Positions 25,329-33,977 of a stretch of DNA of 64,000 bases are shown piece by piece. The position numbers and the translations under genes were made by a program. Position 1 is the stretch's first letter. Each line of letters opens with the position of its first letter. This DNA comes from JBFLYN01 sp040756655 (lineage in GTDB: Bacteria; Bacillota; Sulfobacillia; UBA8153). The stretch is taken from NCBI GenBank assembly GCA_040756655.1, contig JBFLYN010000002.1, forward strand, positions 62,001 through 126,000, in the 5' to 3' direction. Below the pieces are notes generated by a model. That model worked only from the letters and a program-made list of their open reading frames with translations, did no database searches and had not been told where the DNA came from.

Positions 25329-26309
25329 TCATCCCCCCAGGCGGTGCATGCGCCGACGGCGGGCCCGGTCTGGCTGGTTGGCCATGTCATGCCCGGCCGG
25401 CTTGGCCAGGATGGCCCGGCGGATGAGATCCCGGATCTCCTCATCGCTAGCACCGTTTCTTAGCGGTTCCCTCAAATCTACCTCGTCGGGCGAGCCCAGG
25501 CAGGGGCTGAGTCCACCGGTGGATGATAGCCTCAAACGGTTGCAGGCCCCGCAAAAATGCTCGCTCAGTGGCGCGATGAAGCCCACGGTACCTTTGCCAC
25601 CTTCCAGCCGGTAGTACCGGGCCGGGCCATTCCCAGTCACTCCCGCCGAGGGGTGCAACCTGCATTGTGCCTCCAGGCGGGCCCGGATCACGGATGCCGG
25701 CACAAAGCAGTCCGGCTGCATGTCCCCGGCGTCGCCCAGCGGCATCAGTTCAATGAAGCGCACGTGCAAGGGGCGTTCCAGGGTGAGGGCGGCAAAGTCT
25801 GCCACCTCATGGTCGTTGATGCCCTTCATGACCACCATGTTCACCTTTACGGGAACCAGCCCGGCATCCAGGGCTGCATCGATGCCGGCCAGGACCCGGT
25901 CTAGGCCGCCCCGGCGGCAGATGGCATCGAACGTCTCCGGGTTAAGGGTGTCCAGGCTGATGTTGACCCGGGCCAGACCCGCCGCCTTGAGTTCCCGGGC
26001 CATTGGGGACAAAAGCTGCCCGTTGGTGGTCATGGACACCTCCTCGATGCCAGGCAGGGCAGCTATGCGCCGGATGAACCCCGGCAGTCCCAGGCGCACC
26101 AACGGCTCGCCTCCGGTCACTCGCACGCGACCAATACCCAGGTCACGAGCACAGCTGACCACTCTTTCCAGCTCCTCGTAACGGAGAACATCATGGTGAG
26201 CCCGCGGCAGCACCCCGGTTTCGGGCATACAGTACATGCAGCGAAGATTGCAGCGGTCGGTAATGGAAATCCGGATGTAGTCTATGGTGCGACCACAAGG
26301 ATCCTTCAT
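25329..26309 (-). CDS. moaA: GTP 3',8-cyclase
   Basis: A 326-residue radical SAM enzyme. The N-terminal cluster motif CNLRCMYC and the C-terminal second cluster FCGACNRLRLSSTGGLSPCL are complete. The RVTGGEPLVRLGL motif and a GG at the extreme C-terminus (MHRLGG) are also present; the GG tail is needed for activity in known MoaA. ATG at 26309 overlaps the preceding stop (ATGA). Confidence 0.97.
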   Translation of the reverse strand: MKDPCGRTIDYIRISITDRCNLRCMYCMPETGVLPRAHHDVLRYEELERVVSCARDLGIGRVRVTGGEPLVRLGLPGFIRRIAALPGIEEVSMTTNGQLLSPMARELKAAGLARVNISLDTLNPETFDAICRRGGLDRVLAGIDAALDAGLVPVKVNMVVMKGINDHEVADFAALTLERPLHVRFIELMPLGDAGDMQPDCFVPASVIRARLEAQCRLHPSAGVTGNGPARYYRLEGGKGTVGFIAPLSEHFCGACNRLRLSSTGGLSPCLGSPDEVDLREPLRNGASDEEIRDLIRRAILAKPAGHDMANQPDRARRRRMHRLGG

Positions 26310-28207
26310 GGAGTCACTCGCCTTTCTGCGCCGGCCCCGGACCAATCATATCCTCCTAGTCGCTCCAGTTCGTGGTGGAAAGTCGGCGACAACGCCGCCT
26401 CCAACAAGCGGATCATGCCCGGCAGCTGCCGGTGCGCAGCCGGGATGGCCAGTTCGTAGCGCTCGGTGGTTACCGGGATGAAGTCCAGGTTGAGCGCCCG
26501 GGCGGCAGCCAGGATGCCCAGGCCGCAGGCAGCCGACCCCGACGCTACCGCCGCCGCCACCCCCATGTGGGTGTACTCCTCCCGCTCGTAGCCCCGGACA
26601 GCATGCGGGGAGATGCCCGCCCTTTCTAGGTGGAAGTCCAAGAGAATGCGGGTACCTGCACCGCGCTGCCGGTTGACCAGCGTCACCTCTTCCCGTGCCA
26701 GGTCCTGGAACCCGGCGATGCCCTGCGGGTTCCCCTTGGGGACCAGGAGTCCCTGCTGGCGGTGGAACAACGTCACCAGCGACACCTCCAGCCCGGGCAA
26801 TGCCCGTTCCACGTACGGCAGGTTGTAATCGCCGGTGGCCGGGTCCAGAAGGTGTATACCCGCAGCGTGGGCCTCTCCCCGCCTGAGCGCCAGCAGGCCG
26901 GCCAGGCTGCCGGTGTGAGAGGATGAGAGCAAGTACCCGCGCAAAAGCCCGCCCAGGATCTCCAGGGCCAGGTCATGGCTGCCGCTGAGCACCACCGTGC
27001 GCTCCACTTGGGAAAGAGGAGTAAAAAGCTCCACCTCCACCTCGGAGCCTTCGGCCAGGCCTTCAGAAAAACGGGTTACCCGGATTACACCGTCGGCGCG
27101 CACCAAAGACATGATGAGCCCAGCACCCCGGGCTATGGGCGTCGCCACCAGCTGGTCGCCGACCCGGCCCACCTTGACCCGCACGAACTCCTCCACTCCC
27201 ATGGGCGATACTACCCGGCGAGACAGCCGGGCCCGGCACCTGGCAGCTTCCGGGGGCACTACGCCCAGCAGGCAGGCCACCAGTGGGCGGAGAAAGAGCG
27301 TGGCGGTCAGGTACGTTGATACCGGGTAACCGGGAAGTCCCAGCACCGGCTTGCCCCTCGCTACCCCCAGGATCACCGGCTTGCCGGGGCGGATGGCCAC
27401 CCCGTGGCAGACCAGTTCTCCCCGGTCCTTTACGATACCAGCCACATAGTCCTCGCTCCCGGCCGAAGAACCAGCGTTGATGACCACCACGTCAGCAGCA
27501 TCCAGCGCCTCGTCCAGGGCCTGGGCAATGAGCTCCCGGCTGTCCGGCGCTGGGGGAAACCTCCGGGCCACCCCGCCCCAGGATTCCACCAGGGCTGCCA
27601 GCACAGGGCCATTGAACTCAGGGATCTGGCCCGGGGCCAGACCCGGCCCCGGAGCCACGAGCTCTGTGCCCGTGGGAATGATGGCTACTACCGGGCGACG
27701 GCGCACCGCTACCTCGGTAATTCCGGCCGCCAGCAACGCTCCCAGGTCCTCAGCCCTCAGTTGGCGCCCGGATGCCAGCACAGGTTCGGTGGCCACCAGA
27801 TCCTCGCCCACAGCCCGCACGTGCTGCCACGGTGAAGCCGGGGCAGTGATCTCATAGCCGTCCGGGGTCTGGTGCACGTCCTCGATCATGATCACGGCGT
27901 CACACCCGGGAGGCAGGGGATCACCGGTGTCCACCGGAAAGGCCCGGTCCCGGGACAGGGTCACCGGGGTGGTCTCGGACGCGCCGAAACTGTGCCGGGC
28001 CGGGAGCGCGATGCCGTCCATGGCACAGGCGTGGTAATGAGGCGACGAATTGCGGGCCAACACCGTCCCGGCCAGCACTCGCCCGGACGCGCCCGGGACG
28101 GGCACGGTTTCTGCCCGGTGCTCGGGCCAGTCCCGGCCCAGCCTGGTCAACAGGCGTTCCAGGGCCTCTTCCCAGGGAATGGCATCCAGGTAAACCCGGC
28201 GCGTCAA
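26306..28207 (-). CDS. MoeA fused to a periplasmic-binding-protein-like domain
   Basis: A 633-residue fusion. Residues 1 to about 400 are MoeA-like (SSPHYHACAMDGIALPA, DTGDPLPPGCDAVIMIEDV, IPTGTEL, NAGSSAGSEDY, GLPGYPVSTYL). Residues about 410-620 are a PBP-like domain (COG1910 type) with VLSGSHDLALEIL, SSHTGSLAGLLALRRGEAHAAG, VNRQRGAGTRILLD and VASGSAACGLGI. The second domain probably senses or binds molybdate, tungstate or a pterin. TTG at 28207 has GGAGG 8 bases upstream. Two MoeA paralogues side by side often occur in organisms using both Mo and W. Confidence 0.9.
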   Translation of the reverse strand: MTRRVYLDAIPWEEALERLLTRLGRDWPEHRAETVPVPGASGRVLAGTVLARNSSPHYHACAMDGIALPARHSFGASETTPVTLSRDRAFPVDTGDPLPPGCDAVIMIEDVHQTPDGYEITAPASPWQHVRAVGEDLVATEPVLASGRQLRAEDLGALLAAGITEVAVRRRPVVAIIPTGTELVAPGPGLAPGQIPEFNGPVLAALVESWGGVARRFPPAPDSRELIAQALDEALDAADVVVINAGSSAGSEDYVAGIVKDRGELVCHGVAIRPGKPVILGVARGKPVLGLPGYPVSTYLTATLFLRPLVACLLGVVPPEAARCRARLSRRVVSPMGVEEFVRVKVGRVGDQLVATPIARGAGLIMSLVRADGVIRVTRFSEGLAEGSEVEVELFTPLSQVERTVVLSGSHDLALEILGGLLRGYLLSSSHTGSLAGLLALRRGEAHAAGIHLLDPATGDYNLPYVERALPGLEVSLVTLFHRQQGLLVPKGNPQGIAGFQDLAREEVTLVNRQRGAGTRILLDFHLERAGISPHAVRGYEREEYTHMGVAAAVASGSAACGLGILAAARALNLDFIPVTTERYELAIPAAHRQLPGMIRLLEAALSPTFHHELERLGGYDWSGAGAERRVTP

Positions 28208-28223
28208 AGTAGAAGCCTCCGTT

Positions 28224-29450
28224 TCACAGCAAGATTACATCCACGGTGTCCCCGGCGCCGTACCCGCCTGTGTCCAGCGGAATGCGGATGAGGCCACTGG
28301 CCCGGGCCATGGTACTAATGAGTCCCGACTTCCCCAGGAGTGGCTGTGCCACGGTGACACCGCTTTCTACCGCCAGGGCACAGGGCACGTATTCCTCCCG
28401 CCCCGGCCGCGAAGCCAGGCTGCGGGTTACCGGGTGCCGCACTACTGGGCGGGGAACGTACCGGGCACCCTGGGCCCACGCTAGAGCCCGGCGCACTAGT
28501 ACCAGGTACACTACCAGTGCCGAAAGTGGATGCCCGGGCAGCCCGAATACTGCTTTGCCCCCGATGGCAGCCACCAAGGTGGGTTTCCCCGGCTTAAGCG
28601 CCAGGCCGTGACACAGCACGCCGGGACTTCCCGCCCCGGCGATGACCTGGCCTACCACGTCGCGGCTCCCCACGGAAGAGCCGCCCGACATCAGCACCAG
28701 GTCATACTCCAAGGCCTGCTCTAGCCCGGAGCTGATGGTGCCGGGCTCATCAGCGAAGATACCCAGGTATTTGGCACAAGCACCGTCCTCTTCTGCGGCC
28801 AGGGCCAAAGCCGGGCCGTTGATGTCAAACACCTGGCCTGCGCCCAGCGGTTGCCCGGGCGACACCACTTCGTCTCCGGTTGAAAGCACAGCCACACGTA
28901 GCGGCGCCCGGACCGGCACATCGGAAAAGCCAGTAGCCGCCAGGGCCCCCACGTCGGCGGGACGCAGACGGTGGCCGGCGGCGAAAACACTCTGGCCCTC
29001 CACTAAATCCTCTCCCGCCCTTATCACGTTATCACCGGGAGCGGCCGGTCGCTGCACCCAGACGGTACCGTCACCGGGTTCTTCAGTGTCTTCGATCATG
29101 ACCACGGCGTCGCTGCCGGGTGGCAGCATGCCCCCGGTGGGAATGCGCACGGCCGTGCCCGGTCCCGGAAACACTGGCGCAGGACGGCCCATGGTAACCT
29201 CGCCCGCGACCGTCAGAAACGAGGGCATGCTTTCGCTGGAACCAAAGGTGTCCTGGGCCCGGACAGCAAACCCATCCACGGTGGAGCGCGCAAAAGCCGG
29301 CACCGGCAAGGTAGCCAGCAGGTCCCGGGCGGCCACACGGTTCCGCGCCCGGGCCAGTGGCACGTATTCCTCCTTGGGGACCGCCTCCTCCAGGTGTGAG
29401 CGTAGCAATTCCCAGGCTCTTTCAACCGTCACGACTTCGAACAACCGCAA
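28224..29450 (-). CDS. moeA: Molybdopterin molybdenumtransferase MoeA
   Basis: A 408-residue MoeA. Motifs FARSTVDGFAVRAQD, PTGGMLPPGSDAVVMIED, VLSTGDEVV, SGGSSVGSRD, GKPTLVAAIGGKAVFGLPGHPLSALV. It inserts molybdate (or tungstate) into adenylylated molybdopterin. TTG at 29450 is the apparent start, with a G-rich stretch a few bases upstream. 17 bases before the MoeA-PBP gene. Confidence 0.94.
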   Translation of the reverse strand: MRLFEVVTVERAWELLRSHLEEAVPKEEYVPLARARNRVAARDLLATLPVPAFARSTVDGFAVRAQDTFGSSESMPSFLTVAGEVTMGRPAPVFPGPGTAVRIPTGGMLPPGSDAVVMIEDTEEPGDGTVWVQRPAAPGDNVIRAGEDLVEGQSVFAAGHRLRPADVGALAATGFSDVPVRAPLRVAVLSTGDEVVSPGQPLGAGQVFDINGPALALAAEEDGACAKYLGIFADEPGTISSGLEQALEYDLVLMSGGSSVGSRDVVGQVIAGAGSPGVLCHGLALKPGKPTLVAAIGGKAVFGLPGHPLSALVVYLVLVRRALAWAQGARYVPRPVVRHPVTRSLASRPGREEYVPCALAVESGVTVAQPLLGKSGLISTMARASGLIRIPLDTGGYGAGDTVDVILL

Positions 29451-29466
29451 GACATTCCCCCCCGCT

Positions 29467-29658
29467 CTACCGGAAACAGCCCAGCTGGCAAGCGCAGATC
29501 TTCAGCCCCAGTTCATCAGCAAGCCTACCCAACTCCAGGGGAGGCACGTCCAGCTGGACAGCCAGCGCCAGCAGCACTGCGCAGGCGATCTTCCCATCCC
29601 GGGCCCGGGCCTTTAGTTCCTGGGCGGTCCCAGTAGGCGTTCGTCCGGCCTGTTTCAA
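29467..29658 (-). CDS. 63-residue protein of unknown function directly behind the Moco riboswitch
   Basis: From TTG at 29658, with GGGAGGG about 6 bases upstream, an open frame of 63 residues. It has a basic N-terminus (RTPTGTAQELKARARDGKIA), a helical middle (AVLLALAVQLDVPPLELGRLADELGL) and a C-terminal KICACQLGCF with three cysteines. The DVPPLELGRLADELGLKI part looks like a small helix-turn-helix-like fold. I recall similar short proteins next to Moco genes in other Clostridia but have no name for them. Cysteines and position suggest a metal- or cofactor-responsive role; that is inference. Confidence 0.7.
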   Translation of the reverse strand: MKQAGRTPTGTAQELKARARDGKIACAVLLALAVQLDVPPLELGRLADELGLKICACQLGCFR

Positions 29659-29674
29659 GTGTAGCCCTCCCATG

Positions 29675-29709
29675 GAAAACGGGCACCCGGATGGCGACCG
29701 GATGCCCGT
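29675..29709 (-). terminator. Intrinsic terminator of the Moco riboswitch
   Basis: On the minus strand ACGGGCATCCGG and CCGGGTGCCCGT form a 12-bp stem around 7 bases, then TTTTCC. It lies between the aptamer and the first gene, as expected for an expression platform. Confidence 0.8.
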
Positions 29710-29730
29710 CAAAAGTCTGCGGGCACAGTC

Positions 29731-29848
29731 CCTCTCCTTTCCGAGCACGGGAGGCGCAGCGGTTTCCCGCAGCACCCTTGGCCGGACTGGTCCGGCTGCG
29801 GCCAAGCAGCGTGGGTCTGGGACCGTTAGCTGGCTTGGCTCGGAGTAT
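29731..29848 (-). ncRNA. Molybdenum cofactor (Moco) riboswitch aptamer
   Basis: Minus-strand element with a closing helix CCGAGC / GCTCGG, a perfect internal hairpin GCCGGAC / GTCCGGC, a GCGG-GAAA-CCGC stem with a GNRA tetraloop, and the conserved-looking GCCTCCCGT and GGAAAGGAGAGGG stretches. These match the Moco RNA motif as I remember it, including the GNRA loop. It precedes moeA, moeA-PBP, moaA, moaC and moaB, exactly the genes this riboswitch class controls. Moco binding presumably favours the terminator at 29675-29709. A covariance-model search was not possible here. Confidence 0.78.
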
Positions 29849-29919
29849 GGGTTTTATGTATTAAGGTATGCTTCCACGTAGCCTGCAGGCTTTCCTGCTG
29901 GTCAGGTTGTCTTTTTGTC

Positions 29920-30501
29920 CTACCGTAGCACTATCACCAGCCGGTCGTCGTGGCCAACCGCCCCCGGGTCCGCAAGGCCGTTCCAGCGGCACAAGGCACG
30001 GACCGTGGTCCGGTAGGTCTCGGCTACCTGGACCAGCGTCTGGCCGGGTAACACACGGTGCAGGGTATATTCTGCGGGTATGAGGAGACGCTCTCCGGGC
30101 ACCAGCCTGCTCTTCCCGTTCACTAGTTGGATGGCCCGGGCGGGCACTCCAAACACACCTTCCAGCAATTCGAACGTATCCCCCTCCTGGACGATGTAGC
30201 CCGGGCGCGGCCACTGGCGAGCCAACCAAAACCAGTATACCTTCGACAAGTCGTCTCCTGCGACCTCGCTCACCGAAGGTTCGAGTCTAAGCAGGCCAAG
30301 CAGTGAGCGCCAGGTCACCGCGTCCAGTTCCCCGCTGGCTAGGTCCGCTTCGAATCCAAAAAACGCCAGGGTCACCTGGAGTTCAGCCACATCCTCCCCC
30401 ACTATACCCGGCACCAGGGGGCGGTAGGCAAAGTGGGCCGCGGTAACCGGTCGGCACAACATACAGACCAAGGCTAGTGTGGTTACGATGCGACGACACA
30501 T
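29920..30501 (-). CDS. Secreted LysM-domain protein
   Basis: A 193-residue protein with a signal peptide (MCRRIVTTLALVCMLCRPVTAA). A peptidoglycan-binding-like helical region follows (IVGEDVAELQVTLAFFGFEADLASGELDAVTWRSL). Then come two LysM-like repeats, one around YIVQEGDTFELLEGVFGVPARAIQLVNG and one around HRVLPGQTLVQVAETYRTTVRALCRWNGL. LysM repeats bind GlcNAc polymers in cell wall or spore cortex. No catalytic domain. Not in an obvious operon; it ends about 70 bases before the Moco riboswitch. Confidence 0.82.
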   Translation of the reverse strand: MCRRIVTTLALVCMLCRPVTAAHFAYRPLVPGIVGEDVAELQVTLAFFGFEADLASGELDAVTWRSLLGLLRLEPSVSEVAGDDLSKVYWFWLARQWPRPGYIVQEGDTFELLEGVFGVPARAIQLVNGKSRLVPGERLLIPAEYTLHRVLPGQTLVQVAETYRTTVRALCRWNGLADPGAVGHDDRLVIVLR

Positions 30502-30761
30502 GGGACTTCACCCCCCCAAGCTATGGGTCCCCCCGGACCCCATGACCTATTCTCCACCATCTACTGTAAGTCCTTCCAGATTCTGGTCTGGTACCGTATC
30601 CTGTTGTGCGGCCAATGTTGCCCTTGGGTGCCTCGCCAAGCCATTAGCCCCGGGGTCTTCTCAGTGTACGGAAACATCCCTTTGCTCACCTTGACCCGCT
30701 GTTGCGCCATCCAAGAGAACCAGAAAACCGATGCATCCCTGCCCGGGCCCGGCGTGGACTC
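30502..30761. other. Intergenic stretch, nothing recognised
   Basis: 260 bases of lower GC than the flanks. No convincing gene, repeat or terminator seen. Confidence 0.4.
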
Positions 30762-31655
30762 TCATTGTGTTCCGTTATGCTGCCCACACAGCTTTGCCAG
30801 CATTAGGAACGCACCCACGGCAATATTGTGGCCGGTACTACCCCCCATCCGGCTAAGTTTCTGCAATGCCTGGTTACACGGCCGTCCGCGCAACAACGAC
30901 AGCACATAATCCCTGACCGGCTCGGGAGTTAGCCCCCTTTGGCCCATCTCCAGCATGTGGGCTCCCAGGGGTGTGGTCCTCTGCTTGATGTCCTCTGGGT
31001 AAGGCATAGCCCGGTACTTGCAGTTTTTGCTGCGTCTGTAGTAATGCAGGGCGATGAGCGCACCGTGAATGAGGTCATCGCCAGTTGGGGTAGATCCATC
31101 ACCCAAGCCAGCCAACATCCCGCAACAAGCCTGGAAACCCATGCGGTCTGAGCGCAAAAGCGCATGCGTAAGCTGGGGAAAATAGGTCTTGATTTGCTCC
31201 CCGAAATAGCCTTGGGTGTCGTTGCTTCCCAGGAGTACAGAACAGGTATGTGACGCCGTCAGGTTCTTCAACTGGGTCGAAAATGAGGTTAGCGACGATA
31301 GCCAGCCTTCGCGGACCATAGTGACCTCGGCTGGCGGCGCAAAAGATACGTAGGGCTCACCGAGGGCAAGAATAAGTTCTTCTTTGCCACTGAGAAAGAC
31401 CACGGAGTCAGGCAAGTACCAGCCGCGTGTCGTGGAGGTTAGGAAGGCTTTAACTTCCCAAAGCGTCGACAAGGAGAGTCCTACCGTCGCCGGACCACGG
31501 ACTACGCCCGGGCCAGCAATCATGAGCAGGTGTGGCCAACCCTCAACCGCCAAGTTGGCTACCTGATCATGAACGGATACTACGCGAAATCTTGCCGGCT
31601 CCCTGTACTCTACAAGGTCAGCGGCAACCCATTCAGCTTTACGAAGACACCACAC
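30762..31655 (-). CDS. DUF2877 (AllH-like) protein
   Basis: A 297-residue protein with GLGDGSTPTGDDLIHG, the conserved GxGxxxTPxGDD motif of DUF2877, plus a C-terminal GGSTGHNIAVGA. DUF2877 includes AllH, a component of the FdrA/AllF-AllG-AllH oxamate (ureide) carbamoyltransferase system. GTG at 31655 has GGAGAGGG about 10 bases upstream; ATG at 31685 is the alternative. Upstream lies a broken carbamate kinase gene, the usual partner that recovers ATP from carbamoyl phosphate. The FdrA/AllG parts are not here, so the pathway is probably a relic and this gene may be on its way out. Confidence 0.8.
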   Translation of the reverse strand: MWCLRKAEWVAADLVEYREPARFRVVSVHDQVANLAVEGWPHLLMIAGPGVVRGPATVGLSLSTLWEVKAFLTSTTRGWYLPDSVVFLSGKEELILALGEPYVSFAPPAEVTMVREGWLSSLTSFSTQLKNLTASHTCSVLLGSNDTQGYFGEQIKTYFPQLTHALLRSDRMGFQACCGMLAGLGDGSTPTGDDLIHGALIALHYYRRSKNCKYRAMPYPEDIKQRTTPLGAHMLEMGQRGLTPEPVRDYVLSLLRGRPCNQALQKLSRMGGSTGHNIAVGAFLMLAKLCGQHNGTQ

Positions 31656-31722
31656 ATTCGTTCTACCCTCTCCGTCATGAGCCATTTTTGCCGGAGCAGC
31701 TCAACAGCGGGCCTCGCAGCGA

Positions 31723-32145
31723 CTACGGGGTAATCGTGGTGCCATCCTTGCCTGCTACAGCATCCAGCATGCCATCAAGAGACGTTATGATCGATCTGTT
31801 CTCGGTGTCCCGGACAAACTCTATCGCCGCCTGGATCTTCGGCGCCAGGCTTCCTAAGCCAAAGTGGCCATCCTTCAGGTAGGTCTTTGTCTGATCGACA
31901 GTCGCACTCGTGAGATCCCTTTCGCCGGGTAGACCGAAGTGTAACTTAACGTGCTTTACGTCCGTAAGGATCAGGAATAGGTTCACACCAAGGTCTCTGG
32001 CTAACCTGGAGCTGGCTAAATCCTTATCGATGACAGCCTCTATGTCCATAGGTGCGTCCATCTCGCTGAACAACAGGTATACCGCCCCCGCCTGCTGCTA
32101 TGACCACACCTCCACTTTCACAGCAATGGTAGATCACCTCTAAGT
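31723..32145 (-). pseudogene. Carbamate kinase remnant, frameshifted and lacking the N-terminal half
   Basis: The 3' part encodes EAVIDKDLASSRLARDLGVN, FLILTDVKHVKL, a GHFGLGSLAPKIQAAIEF stretch and a SIITSLDGMLDAVAGKDGT end, the C-terminal third of carbamate kinase. Just upstream, in another frame, lies GGVVIAAGGGGIPVVQRDG, the preceding conserved block, so there is a frameshift near 32060. Homology stops near 32145, beside an IS3-type remnant. The kinase makes ATP from carbamoyl phosphate; this copy cannot work. Confidence 0.88.
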
Positions 32146-32205
32146 TTACGATCTTTCGGGGAATTGGGGAAGGAACAGCTTTGCGTCAACCACGCTTGCT
32201 GTCTT

Positions 32206-32392
32206 CTATCCATTTCTCCTTGCGTATCCGCGCTGACCCGCATCGATCTTTTGCTGCCGAATCCAGCTGCGGAGTGACTCAGGTGATACGCCCAAGTTCT
32301 TTGCCGTCTGGCTGATGCTCTTCACTCTCACGTACCAAGCGGACAGCTTCCGTCCGGAACTTCAGCGGATATGGTCGTCTTGATCCTGGCAT
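32206..32392 (-). pseudogene. IS3-family transposase OrfA remnant
   Basis: From ATG at 32392: MPGSRRPYPLKFRTEAVRLV, then after a one-base frame change SISQTAKNLGVSPESLRSWI and RQQKIDAG. This is the helix-turn-helix OrfA of an IS3-type element, frameshifted and truncated, with no OrfB. The outer end carries TGGACACTCCC on the minus strand (32425-32435), a likely terminal inverted repeat. It abuts the carbamate kinase remnant. Confidence 0.85.
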
Positions 32393-32424
32393 TGGCAACA
32401 ACCTATTCCCAAGTATGCCCAATT

Positions 32425-32435
32425 GGGAGTGTCCA
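32425..32435 (-). mobile_element. Probable IS3 terminal repeat
   Basis: TGGACACTCCC just outside the orfA remnant, reading into it, resembles IS3-family ends. The other end was not found. Confidence 0.5.
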
Positions 32436-32619
32436 CTAAACCGGGTTAGGCTCACGATGTTCCACGACCATAGTCGTCACCTGCTGATCGGCCAGCAGGT
32501 TCAACAACTGCGGACGATGCCCGTCCAAGCCCGAACCAATCTCGGTAACGGTTTGCGCCACCGCCATTCCACGGCCATTCGCAAACTCCAGAATGCGCAT
32601 CACTTGCTTATTGCTGCAT

Positions 32620-32734
32620 ATTCCGACCGAAAGCGACCACTCATTCCGGAGCAAACCGACCACCGATTCCGGACGAAACCGACCAGTCATTCCGGACCAA
32701 AGCGACCACTGATTCCGGCGGAAGCCGACCACTC
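32620..32734 (+). repeat. Tandem 23-bp repeats, probable IS21-type element end
   Basis: Four consecutive 23-base units begin at 32633, 32656, 32679 and 32702, with partial units on both sides. Each has the form (G/C)CGACCA, then two or three variable bases, then ATTCCGG and AAA/AAG. Such arrays of subterminal repeats are typical IS21 transposase-binding ends, and an IS21 istA fragment follows at 32891. Confidence 0.8.
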
Positions 32735-32890
32735 TTGGCGACTTGATAGGAATTGGTGGCCTGAATACTCCGGAATGATGCGCCTGACGACGCATGAGCG
32801 CGGTAACCCTGGATAACCTGGGAAATCAGAGGCTCTCATGCTGAAACCGTATGCAAAGCGGTAATGCATGCGGAGAGGGATGAGGGAGCT

Positions 32891-33098
32891 ATGGCTAACA
32901 GGAGGTTATCCATGCGCAAAGTCCGTGAGATGTTGCGGTTGGCTTGGAACATGAGCCTGAGCATCCGCCAGGTAGCACGCACTTGCGGCGTCTCTCACAG
33001 CACGGTAAGCGAGCTGTTACGTCAGGCCACGCAGGCGGGGCTATCTTGGCTGCTGCCCGCAGAGTGGGATGACGCCGTCCTGGAAGACCGGCTCTACC
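32891..33098 (+). pseudogene. IS21-family transposase IstA, N-terminal fragment
   Basis: From ATG at 32891: MANRRLSMRKVREMLRLAWN, SIRQVARTCGVSHSTVSELL and a LSWLLPAEWDDAVLEDRLY segment, the N-terminal DNA-binding part of IstA. Homology ends near 33098 where the antisense ABC gene takes over; the DDE catalytic domain and IstB are lost. It forms an IS relic together with the 23-bp repeats. Confidence 0.85.
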
Positions 33099-33977
33099 GG
33101 CAGCATCACCAAAGGATAGTGGAGACCCGCGGCCAGCAGGATCTCCTCAAGGCTCACCCGGTTCACTCTCAGGTCTGCGGCCCCGGTAGCCTGCAGGCGG
33201 GATAACCATTCCTGCGAGTAACACCCCGTAGTCCCGACAAAGCTCAGACCGTCAGTCTGCAGGCTACGGAAAAGCGGCCGTAACTCCTCGGGCGCACCCC
33301 GGACTCCATTTGCCCTCCGCCAGCGGTCAAGTAAGGACTCCTTGTCTGCGTGAACTGCGATGACGCCCTCTTGGAGTATGGCGACGTAGTCAGCGACCTG
33401 CTCGACGTCATGAATGATGTGGGAAGAGAAGATGACGGTCCTTCCTTCGTCCCGGATCACTCCTGAGATCTGCTCAAGTAGTTCCCGCCGGACTAGCGGG
33501 TCGAGGCCAGAGGTCGGTTCGTCCAAGATCAGCAATCGTGGACGGTGGGAGAGAGCCATGACCAGGGCCAGCTTCATCCTCATGCCCTTGGACATCTGCC
33601 GTACCGTCTTCTTAGAAGAACCTCGCAAGGTACTCCTGGTACAGCCGGGCGTCCCATGTAGGATAGTAAGAGCTGACCAGTCGCCCCAGCCCGGACGGGG
33701 TCATGTCCTCGTAGAAGTTCGGGGTTTCGCTAACGTATCCCACGCGACGTTTGATCTCCAGCTCCTGCCCGGGCTGCTCGAGTCCCAGCACCTCAACCCG
33801 GCCAGCCTCGGGGTAAGTGAGGTTGAGCATGATCCGGATGGTGGTAGACTTCCCGGCTCCATTGGGACCCACCAGTCCCAGTACGTAGCCCTGTTCGACC
33901 AGGAACTCATCCAGGCTTAGCGTGAAGGCTCCGTAGCGTTTGCGGACTCCTTCCATGCGCACTACAACCCTAGACAT
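33099..33977 (-). pseudogene. ABC transporter ATPase, broken by frameshift and 3' truncation
   Basis: The 5' part (from ATG at 33977) encodes MSRVVVRMEGVRKRYGAF, the Walker A LVGPNGAGKSTTIRIML and the Q-loop region, then hits a stop near 33612. The frame after it resumes with SKKTVRQMSKGMRMKLALVM (signature) and LLILDEPTSGLDPL (Walker B), ending in IS21-derived sequence. So it has one frameshift at about 33615 and a lost C-terminal end. It resembles YtrB/BcrA-type ATPases paired with a GntR/YtrA regulator. No permease partner remains. Confidence 0.85.

Noticed and set aside
32415..32816. 133-residue plus-strand open frame over the 23-bp repeats
   Set aside because: Its sequence is produced by the tandem repeats of the IS21 end, with no ribosome site.
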